Below, piece by piece: positions 8,405 to 17,410 of a stretch of DNA of 26,514 bases. Both the position numbers and the translations under genes were made by a program. The stretch is from the NCBI GenBank assembly GCA_030267965.1, contig BRYA01000920.1, positions 1,681 to 28,194 of the forward strand, in the 5' to 3' direction. The notes under the pieces are model-generated. The model did not search any database. It was given only the letters and a program-made list of their open reading frames with translations, and was not told the origin of the DNA. Numbering within the stretch: position 1 is the stretch's first letter; each line of letters opens with the position of its first letter. This stretch comes from Triparma columacea. Its lineage: Eukaryota > Sar > Bolidophyceae > Parmales > Triparmaceae.

Positions 8405-9318
8405 ATGACCACGGCAATCGTGAACTCGAGAGTCCTCAATGAAGTGATGGGCAAGTGGCCCATGGCTTCTGGGGCCGTAATTATGGGTCTTAAAGCTACC
8501 GCAGCAGATGTGCTGGTCCAGACTATCGTCGAAAAGAGGGAGAAGCTTGTTGTCGAGAGGGTGAGTTCCGCCTTTACGACAAGGACAACAAGGGCACCGT
8601 GTCCGAGGATGAGGTCAAGTACATAATGCGCTATCTCAATGTTTACCCCACAGAGATGGCCATGGTGAACTTGATTAAGCAGGAGATGCAGGACGACGAG
8701 CCGACGACATATGTGACCTACGATAGGCTCTAGACTGTCATGCTCCGCCTTCTAAAGACCAAGCAGTGGGAGCCCGATGCTGAAGATATCAAATTCGGCA
8801 TGTAGTCTCGTAACCGCATTTTAATCATGCTATACTCATCATCGCCAACCTCGTAGACAGCAGCTTTTGCCGCATTTGGCACGATACATCAGGGGATGGT
8901 GCAGTACTTGGTGTTTAACGTGATCCTCGAGAGGATGTTTCCCGGCAGGTCCTTCAAGAAGGTAACCCAGAAGGTACTCTCGGCGAACTTTGTCACTGAC
9001 CCCATACTATTCTTCCCAACGTTTTACATCTTCAAGGAGACTCTTGACCAACACAGTTTCGACAAGGAAACTATAGGGATGGCTCTCAAAAGGTACAAAC
9101 AGAATTGCTTCATGGACTGGAGGAACTCATGGGCACTTTGGATCCCAGGGCACGTCATCGCATACGCGTTGGTTCCGATTCATTTGAGAATCCCGTTCAT
9201 GGCGACAATAAGCTTTGGGTATGTGTGCTGGTTAAGCGCATCCAGAGGCGACATGGCGAAGGAATCCTCAGACAAGGATGACAATGGCGGCCCCAACGCT
9301 AGTGCTGAGCCCAAATAG
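8405..9318 (+). CDS. MPV17/PMP22-family membrane protein (2 exons)
   Basis: Exon 1 is 8405-8560 and exon 2 is 8857-9318. The intron (8561-8856, phase 0) joins VVER to TAAFAAFGTIHQG, restoring the family's RTxxFxxFG region and giving 205 codons. Further family marks are LERMFPGRS, KVLSANFVTDPILFFPTFYIF, FMDWRNSWALWIPGHVIAYALVP, and the terminal GYVCWLSASRG. Known members (Mpv17, PXMP2, Sym1) are four-helix proteins of the mitochondrial inner membrane or peroxisome with channel-like or metabolite-transport roles. The C-terminus adds a hydrophilic tail (AKESSDKDDNGGPNAS). An upstream in-frame ATG at 8351 would add a hydrophobic leader, but 8405 fits the family length better. The intron is unusual because it contains a fragment of another gene. 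Confidence 0.85.
8563..8805 (+). pseudogene. EFCAB2/DRC8-like EF-hand gene fragment inside the MPV17 intron
   Basis: Frame 1 reads EFRLYDKDNKGTVSEDEVKY, then IMRYLNVYPTEMAMVNLIKQ, EMQDDEPTTYVTYDRL, a TAG at 8731, then TVMLRLLKTKQWEPDAEDI and another TAG at 8803. The EF-hand loop, the PTE block, the EEPTxYVxYxxF-like block and the PxxEDI block in this order match EFCAB2, known as DRC8 of the ciliary nexin-dynein regulatory complex. Only a middle part of the protein is present. The two in-frame stops and the position within an intron mark it as a relic. Its first codon overlaps the MPV17 splice donor (GTGAGTTCC). Confidence 0.75.
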
Positions 9319-9368
9319 CCCAACAACAAGAGCTTCCAGACGGCCAAATTCAAATCCCCCAACAACAC

Positions 9369-9720
9369 ATGTTCTCCAAGGTCCTCGAGTTCAAGAACAG
9401 GCTCATCTTGGCGTCTAAGGATGGTAAGACGCTTCCTAAGCTGTACTGGGCCAGCTCCGACATACAGTCGTGCTTTGATAACATCTCCCAGAAGCACATC
9501 TTCTCCTTGTTTGGCGGGGAAGTGCATCGAGGGAGAGGACTTTTCCTTCTGCGGGCTGCTCTTCAACACCGAGACGTGTGAGGCAAGGTACGAGTACGAG
9601 AGGTTCAACGGCAGCAAGGCTGTCGACGACCTGACTGTTGAGGTGGCGGTGCAGCCAAGAATCACCATGGGTATCAAGAGCAAGACGTTTGTGACGCCCA
9701 GATGCAGCAAGATCACCCTC
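9369..9720 (+). pseudogene. TERT: Telomerase reverse transcriptase fragment (motif A and motif E regions)
   Basis: Frame 3 (about 9369-9512) encodes FSKVLEFKNRLILASKDGK and then LYWASSDIQSCFDNISQKHI. This has the shape of TERT motif A with its catalytic Asp and the FDxIxQ signature. Frame 1 (about 9523-9718) encodes EDFSFCGLLFNTETCEARYE, then ERFNGSKAVDDLTVEV and GIKSKTFVTPRCSKI, which matches the motif E (primer grip) and early thumb region of TERT. The connecting fingers/palm motifs (B', C, D) are absent and the frame shifts at about 9505-9523, so an internal deletion is clear. It starts about 50 bp after the MPV17 stop and ends in a GA-rich junction with the WDR74 copy. It cannot make an active enzyme. 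Confidence 0.72.
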
Positions 9721-10155
9721 GAGGGGAGGGAGGGGGAAGGGGGGATTATGGGAAGGGGGATAGGGATGAAAACGATGAGGGGGAGGAGGATGAGGTGGGG
9801 GACGATGAGGTGGGGGACGACAAGGTTGGGGAACTTGTACTGTCAAGCGACGACGACTCGGACGTACTTTCGGGAGAGGAGGAAAGTGGAGATGAAGGGA
9901 TGGGGAGCGATGAGGAGTTCTTTAACCCAGGGATGCAGACGAAGAACAAGTAGAAGAAAAAGGGGGGGAAGAAGGGTGATGAATTCGGGGGAGGGAAAAG
10001 GAGGAAACGGTAAAGACGACGGGAGGGGAGAGGGGGAGGGGGACGGGCTGGGAGGAAGGGGGGAAGATGAAGTAGCTGATGACCGACGTTGGGGGAGGGG
10101 GGAGGAAGCAAAACAACAATGCGGTTCATATCTAATATTCTGATTATTCTCTACG
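9720..10155 (+). pseudogene. Duplicated 3' end of WDR74 (truncated, nonsense mutation)
   Basis: This matches 4372-4790: GRGDYGKGDRDENDEGEEDE, then GELVLSS, GSDEEFFNPGMQTKNK, a premature TAG at 9951, and after it the poly-Lys codons and the original TAA at 10011. The 3' flank is copied as well, up to CAATGCGGTTCATATCTA. Compared with the source it has extra acidic repeat units (GDDEVGDDKVG). The upstream edge is a GA-rich join to the TERT fragment. No promoter or 5' part is present, so it is non-functional debris. Confidence 0.82.
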
Positions 10156-10167
10156 TTTTCTGCAACC

Positions 10168-13100
10168 CTACCATTCAACGAAATACCCTAACCCTAACGC
10201 TACTACTACAAACAGTGAGCCTAACCCCCAACGAAACAATTGTTTTTTAAAATCCACAGGAGCCTTTCCACCTCCTGCTCCTATGATATCTCCACCATCA
10301 GCGCCTCCACCACTTTCTATACTTGAAATGACTGGGGTAATGCTGTTGTTGTTTTTCTTGATTTTCCTTGTAGATCTTCCCTCTAATTCTATTTGCGATT
10401 TTCTCCGTATGGATTCTTTTCTTTGAGATTTCCCCTTGGGGATGAAGTGCAATGGAATTCTTTCCCTTATTACATCGGTCAACCAAGGGGGCTTTTCCCG
10501 CATCCATCTATCCCAGTTTTGGGCTACCCAGTGTCTCGCTTCATTTTCTGTACTGTCCCAATACCTCGTAGTAATCGAAAAGAAATTCGTTGCCCTTGCT
10601 CCGTCACTCGTCGATTCCCTAAAAGTTTTAGCTAGAAATTCTCTAATGTTCATTGGAGAAATAAAGGTAGACAGATAGTCTTTTTCAATATTGTAGAGCA
10701 GGACAACGTAGGTGAGTACAACTGATGGCAAAAGAATCAGACTATGCGACCATCCTTTCTCCGCAACCTTGAGATCACCTCCATTAGCTTGGAAAATGTA
10801 GAGTGAAATGGGAAAGCTTGCGATAGATAGAAGCAGGTTAAAAGACCAAAGAGCACCACCAAACTCAAATGGGTGCCTGGCCTGTACAAGAGATGTAAAG
10901 TCCAATACTATCTTGCATATGATTCTTGCCATCAAACTAATGACAGTGTCTGTGAAAACACTCCCAGTCGGCATCCAATACCAGAATTCCCTTCTTACTA
11001 CTTTTAGAGCAAGGAAGAAGAGAATATCAAGCATGAAATAAGCAAAAGCCCAACGCTTTCCTATCAAGGCAAGTAGGACTATCGTGTATGCTCTAACCAA
11101 TAGCATTCCGGTTGACAGCAACAGCATTGCAACAAAGCAAATGGTTCTTTTGCCTGCCTTTGCTGGTATGAAGCCATAGAACGAGGCACGCTCTCCCCTT
11201 CTTTTTGGGCTTGTGTCCCAGTCATAACTAATCGAGGCAGAAATAAATCCTGCAGCGAGAGCAGAAAGTGAGAGCGATACCCAAGCTGTAGAAGATACAG
11301 GGTCTGTACTAGTAACGATGGCCATGAGCTGAATAATGGTTCCAGGAATTGACTCCGCAAAGAGTTCAACCACCTTAACGTACGTCAACTGTAGATGAGG
11401 GCAGGGGGTGTGGGGTGTGGGGTAAGATCGTCTTGATAAACCACCCTTTGTTTCTTTGCCTCTTCATCCAATTGGCCATTTCCCCCCCACTCTCACCATT
11501 ACATCTGGTGCTACAATCTGGCCCACTTGCATTTTTTCCCCTGTTGCCACCCTGTAAGCATCAAGTGCTGGCCTGAAACCCAAAAGGATAGGGATTGCCT
11601 CCTTCACAACCTTTTTCACCCCACGTGACCTATCGTTTAAGTACACGAGAAAAAGCTGGGCAAATTGCGAGAATGAGAGGGAAACTAAGGATGCTATAAA
11701 GTAACCCTGCTTTTTAGGGTCGCGAAAGAACAAGACAACCATAAATATGTCTGTTAGTAGGTCAGCCATGCTTGATGCTGCCCCTAAGGCGACCCTCAAC
11801 TTTACACCCCATGGAACTTCGCCAACTAGTTGAAAGCCTATTGCTTCCATCATTGGCCTCCACCAAATATATTCCCTGTCAATCTCCTGTACAGCTGGGA
11901 ATTGATGCATCCACTCGTCAACTCCTGTACGACAGTGGGTAAGTTTAGGTGCCCTCTGCGCCCCTCTGCATCCTTACGGCAACTCTCTCTTTGTCTGATC
12001 TCACCTGTTTCGGCAGTAAGGGTCGTTGCAAGGGAGATGGCTAGACTCTGTCCAATCAGCTTGCCCTCCACAGGCCCGCAGCACTCGGCATTCATATCAA
12101 CATTTGTAATATTTCGAAGGCTGCTCTTTACGACTGCACAAAGCAAGGGCTCAATGAAACTATACTTCTTGGCGAGAACTCCCACAGCTCTGTGTTCTGC
12201 GATGAAGTCCCTGACAGCATCGGTCTTGTCAGTATTCTTTTTTCTCTCCTTTATCTTTTGCATGAGTTCCTTTCCTGTAACCGTTCCATCTTCCTTGTCC
12301 ATGGCGCTACTGTGGAGTAGGTTGTTGAAGTAGAAAGATGTGTCATTTGCCCTCTGAAGCACCTTTGAAAGAACCGTCATGGTAGCTTTTTTTGGCAACC
12401 AGTTCCCACACTTCATTGCTGTTGTTGATTCGACCAAAACTTTCTTCTCTGTGATCCTTTGCAACTTTATGAAAGTAGCGTTGGTGGCGACCCCCTCACC
12501 AGATTTGACTTCTGATACCATGCCTTTCACCCTCTTTGAAATCGGCAGCGTCCCACTGCGCAGTGCCCCTCCTATAAGTGACGAGTTCTTCTTTTTTTCA
12601 ACACCCGATAGGGTTCTCTTGACGCCATTCACGAGCATGCCAAGCTTGCTTGCTCCATTGTTCACCTTTCTGGGCTCTACAAATATAAAAATTGTGTCTT
12701 CGGTCGCCTTTAAGAGCCTCATCTTGATGAGAAGTTCTCTCTTGCCTGTTGCCTTATTGTTTGCATGTAGAGTCATCATAAAGTTGTTGCTCGTTTTCTC
12801 AATCTTGTAACGAAATCTACCCTCTTGCTCCATGAAGGCGCAGCTTTCGACGTCCCAGTAATAAGCAGCTACCTCTTCGAGGCTTGCATGCACGTTGACA
12901 ACTGTCTTTCCCCACCCCTCTCCACCCGCCTTTACTTTCATCCATGCTGAAGCAAGAGACAGTTGATTACTGACCATTTGTGAACCCCCAACTTCTTCGA
13001 ATTTTGGAGGCACTTCAGGAACAGAACGTTGAACAGGCTGGTTGCTTAATTTTTCCATGATATCAACTCTGCTGTTTGAATCCACTGCTTTGCTCTTGTC

Positions 13101-16100
13101 GAAATGGCGTCTCAGTGAAATCATAGAACTTACACAGTATCTGTTAGGGTTGATCTTAGAGAGGCCGTGGAGGTCCATCTTATTAACTACTGTCATTTGC
13201 GTTTGTGGAATACCCCCCTTCGGTGGGAGACTCTCAAAGAGTATTGTAGCCATGCTGTACGCTTGAACAACTGAAGGATCGAGAGGGAAATCATCATCGA
13301 GTAGTTCAGTGTTTCGGTAGAACACCCAAAGTCTCTTTTCCCCTTCCTTTTTCCAACAGGAAAATAGTCTGAACTCTCTGTCGCTGAAACCAGAGACCTC
13401 CATCTTTCTCCTATACAAGTAAAGTTGAGAATGGTTGTTTAGCTTGACCACTTCAATCCCAGAAAAATCCTTGTTTGCCCTCAGATTTCTCGAATCCTTC
13501 TTGAACTCGAAAGCAGCGCAAGTTGCAAGGCTTGCATCAATGACAGTCTCAGCGACAGTTATCATAAGAGGTTCGCCTTTAATTTCCACTCCACGTAGGT
13601 CTATCCTTGGATGTAAACTTCTCAGAACTGCGTTGTTGCCACTCTCTAAATCTAAACTACGTTTGAAAAACGCCTGGCCATCCCTAATTGTAAAGGACTC
13701 TAGTCCAGTTTCGAAACTCTGCTCACCGAGGATAATCCTTTCAAGGGAGCTCTGATGATAACGGTCAACCAGGTCATCTTGATTGAGGGCGGTAGAGAGC
13801 TCTTTCAAAACACCTAATGTTGAAGGAATCGTGCTGCGACCGCCAAGGCCGTCAAGGTCGCCACACTGGAGGAGTTTGATTCTACACTGTGGCACAGTGC
13901 CAAGGGGCTTCATTTTATGGGCTGTGAAAAGAGCTTGGCTCCTTGCCCTTGGAAATTTCTTTCCAAAGTTCCTCCCATAATCGACACCAGTTTTCAATGG
14001 GTACACTGCAACACTCATGCTTCCATTGGCTTCCCTCTTCCATATCTGCTTGAATACATGTTCCTTGTGTCTCACTCCATGGGATGTCTTCATGATTGTC
14101 GCAAAAGTTTTCTGGTTTTTCATTTCTTGGCTGTTCCGAATTTCAAGCCTTGCGACGCTTGATGTCAGGCTCTTGCTGGTTCTCTCTCTGCTGCAGTACT
14201 CAAAAAACCATGCTGCTGCTTCCTCGGCTGTGCTGTCTGCTACGGCAACTGCTCTTGCCTGCCTGATCTGTTGCTTTCCCTCCTGCACCCTCCTTGTGTG
14301 AATATCAACCCCCAAGTATGGCGAGTCAATAGGCTTCCAGGACCCTAAGCTGCCGCCAGCTTCTTGCCCGAAAAAGCTCCCAAGTGATCCACTCATCATT
14401 CTTTGTACGCCTCTTCTAAAGCTACTTCCTCCAGTTCTAGCTCTAGTGTGGCTTTCTGGTTGTTTGATCATGTTCTTTCCAAAGTCTGATTCCCCCCTGT
14501 AGCTTTTGAGAACCAAAGTGCCCTTCTCCTGCAGGGGAGCAACATCTTCTAATAGGTCTTCAAGTTCCCAAAACACCTCCTCCTGTTCTTCTGTAAGCTC
14601 AACCCCCTCCTTCATCGTCTCCGCCAGCGCCGCTCTGACTTCAGCGTCTACCTGCGAAGAGTTCCTCCTGAATTTCCCCTGCAACCTGTTCGCATAGTCA
14701 AGCTGTTGGTTCATTAAATAGTTTAGAACTCCTTTTGGGAGATTTGCTTTCAGGTCAATAGCCAGAATTTTGGTGATTCTGCAAACATTGGGAGAGATCT
14801 CAGTTATGATGTAGACTCCTTTTGCCTCTGCTTTCACATATCCTTCCTTGCTGAGGTGGCGAAAGTCTGTCTTTGAGGAGTCGTTGAGGGGTACAAACCC
14901 AAAGATGTACCCAGTCTTGCCATTGTTTTGCGTGAATTCTCTCCAGCAAGTCCAAGTCTCGAACACGCGAGGTTTGAGAGAGCTTAAACGGTGTTCAACA
15001 TGGAAGTGACTGCTCCTTGTACCGTCCACCTTCTTTGCAACCCTCCTGAGTTTTTCTCCGTTTTGTAGCTGGTGAATTGTTGAGTTCTCGTAAACATCGA
15101 AGACTGCCTCCCTGGCAAACATGAATTTTGCCGACTTGTCAATGATTACACTGAAAGCAGCCCAATTCTTATTGTCCTGCTTCCACTTAAATTTATCGAT
15201 GCCATCCTTCAAGTTGTTCTTGATCCTTCTCCCCTTCAAAAAAAGATCCTTTTCAAGCTTCATTAGCATCATTGTCATCTTCTCCTCTCCCTTTGTCAAA
15301 GAAGGTGAATTTGCGATGTTATTTTGTAAGAAGTGCTCTCTCAACCTCCTGTCGATGACGTCGGGCTTGCTAAAATGGTTCTCTATCTCGCTCAATATCC
15401 CTTGTACTGACTTCAAGGCTGTCGTTGAGTTGCTTGCATGATTGCTGTACCGGGATATTGACCGTTCAGCAAACCGGGATTTTGACCGTTCAGCAATTCC
15501 ACTAATGATTTTGCTAGAGCCACTACTGATTGCCTTTGTCGCTTGTCGAATGATTCCTGTGTCTTTGGGGGGAGGGGGGGGGATAAGGGGGGGGGGAGAG
15601 AGGGGCGTGTTTAGTTTGACAATGCTTAGCATTGGGGCACCAGTGTTCTTACTCACCGCTTGATGTTGTTGCGTTGCTTTCTCCAGTATAATTTTTGGTT
15701 ATTAATTTCACTCCCTTCATGACTTTCTTGGCGATGTTCTTCGTTGAAGAAAATTTCACGTCGCTGTCAAGCATCCCGGCAAGGGTGATGAAGGACATGC
15801 CATGCTCGTGGTCAGTCACTTTCAGCTCGCCATTTAAGATTGCGTAAACTCCTTTATTGGAGATTTGCTGATCACGTATCTCCAATAGCTAAAGAGAAAT
15901 CGGAGTGGGGGAGGTGGGAGGGGGTGGGTTGGGGTGGGGGGGGGTGAGAAGGAGTGAAGAGAACATAGGTTTTGCCGTGCTAGAAGAGTGAAAAACCACC
16001 CGACACAAAACAATGCGACGTGACATGATGCAACGAGACTCAATACAATGATACGACGTGATAAGTAACCCTTTTTCGACAACGGTCTTACCTTTTCCTC

Positions 16101-16594
16101 AGCTTCTGCAGGCATGTTTCCCAGCTGCACCGATTTCAACACCAGTGTGAAGGATGAAGCGTTGGCGTGGGAAGGAATTGTCGTGACTTCCAAGAGGTAG
16201 TTTATGAACATGGATGCCCGATGGTGCTGCCAGTAGAGGATCTTTTTAGGGTGAAGGTTGGAATTGTCGTCTGTATCGTGCCCATAATCTTTGATAATGT
16301 GCCGGCTCAAATTACCCCCATCCTTGCTCTCGCTAAGGATAAACTTGATAACTTCTGACGCACGCTCATGAACAACATCTCCGAGAAGTAGATCTTGTTC
16401 TTCACCCCCTTTGCTCGACATATTGAGTTGACCTTTTACTGTGGAGTGGGAGGCAATTGGGTGTCGGTGTTGGTTAATAAACCTTGATGCTTCCCATACG
16501 CCCGAATAAATGCACAATTCCTAGCGGGTCTATATTTCTCACCTTGTCCCCTTGAGAGCAGCCTTTCGCGCATAAGTTCATGGCGCTCGTCCAT
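10168..16594 (-). CDS. Multi-START-domain protein with C-terminal XK-like multi-pass membrane region (6 exons)
   Basis: Exons on the minus strand are 16594-16543, 16438-16092, 15888-15657, 15562-12005, 11924-11497 and 11388-10168. All five GT-AG introns keep phase, giving about 1,945 codons. At least four START-like lipid-binding modules can be traced, at about 15.2-14.7, 14.3-13.7, 13.5-13.05 and 12.95-12.4 kb. Recurrent marks are AREAVFDVYEN, EEAAAWFFEYCS, GGIPQTQMTVVNKMDL and EEVAAYYWDVES. After VDEWMHQFPAVQEIDREYIW comes a multi-helix region (SMADLLTDIFMVVLFF; VVELFAESIPGTIIQLMAIV) resembling XK-related proteins, then PPWLTDVIRERIPLHFIPKG and a basic tail. Inferred role: membrane-anchored lipid sensing or transfer, possibly scrambling. 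The start at 16594 (MDERHELMRERLL, coiled coil) is provisional; coding potential continues upstream. Confidence 0.75.
15563..15656 (-). other. C-run intron of the START/XK gene
   Basis: Phase-1 intron with donor GTGAGTAAG and acceptor CCCCCCAAAG. It carries three runs of seven to ten C on the transcribed sense (G runs on the plus strand at 15566-15600). The next intron upstream (15889-16091) has the same kind of C-rich tract before its TTTCTCTTTAG acceptor. Such tracts could fold as G-quadruplex or i-motif DNA. Confidence 0.7.
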
Positions 16595-17410
16595 GATCCT
16601 CCCCTGCTCTTCCAAATGATAAGGGTGAGGGTGAATCGGCAAGTATCGGCGGCGGTGATTTGAGGGCAAGGAAATGTTTGCTTGGTCGCCAAGATCTGCT
16701 GAGATGAAGCGATCGTGGGGGGGGTGTGAGAGGGGGCTGAGAATTTTTTCGGCAACACGTTGAGCTCCCTCCGGACTCGTCGACTAAGCGATGAAGTACA
16801 CAACGACGGAAGAAGAAGGGGTTAGTACAGGAGTAGCAGATTGACGTTAATCAGCCCACACTCGCATCGTTGTGACGACCCAAACTATGTCTCTGCAAGC
16901 AAAGACGTCCAATCCACTACCCAAAGTAATCCATGATGATGTTAGACACAAGAGACTGTCTTACCTTTGCAGCACAGGCGATATCCACTTCAACTGCGAG
17001 CGGCGGGTTGCATTTGCACTTTTACGCCTCCTCCGCCCCTCCAACGCATCTTCCGTTGATCCTCCCCTGCAACCTACCTGCTCAGCCTCGTCTTGTGTGA
17101 GCCCCAGTTCTTCAAGGGTTTCAAAAAGCAACAACGACCTCGCGGGTGTGTATTTCCAGCTTATGGACGTAGTTCGCCCACAATTTGGGTGACGTGCTCC
17201 TGAAGATCGTGGTAGTCGTCTCTTTGGACAGTTACTTAGGGATCAAAGGACACAACAGTTTTTGGTCGAAGGATCGACGAAATTGGTCGCCGCCCGGCGG
17301 TTTCGGAGAAACAAATAAAGTTTTCAGAGTTATACTTGGACAATACGAAATTAGAGCTACGCGGCGAAATTCCCACTCACACTTCAACACTATTATCATA
17401 GTGCGCGAGG
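16595..17410. other. Divergent intergenic region with probable extra 5' exons of the minus-strand gene
   Basis: On the minus strand, in the frame of MDERHELM, the sequence stays open back to about 16778, where a TAG forms part of a plausible acceptor (CATCGCTTAG). It encodes SPEGAQRVAEKILSPL and DRFISADLGDQANISL. Further up, LFETLEELGLTQDEAEQ is followed by a consensus donor (CAG|GTAGGT) at 17078, and GTGCTGCAAAG|GTAAGA lies at about 16964. The phases of these pieces do not resolve into one model by eye. The promoters of both flanking genes must lie within or just beyond this span. Confidence 0.4.

Noticed and set aside
9180..9716. Minus-strand ORF of 178 codons over the MPV17 end and TERT relic
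   Set aside because: It spans two unrelated plus-strand sequences and has no recognisable protein pattern.
10184..10200. CCCTAACCCTAA telomere-like sequence next to the TERT relic
   Set aside because: It is only two units and encodes the last residues (ALGLGYFVEW) of the START/XK protein on the minus strand; the proximity is coincidental.
12379..12810. Plus-strand ORFs opposite the large START exon
   Set aside because: They are hydrophobic shadows of a phase-consistent minus-strand exon with conserved domains.
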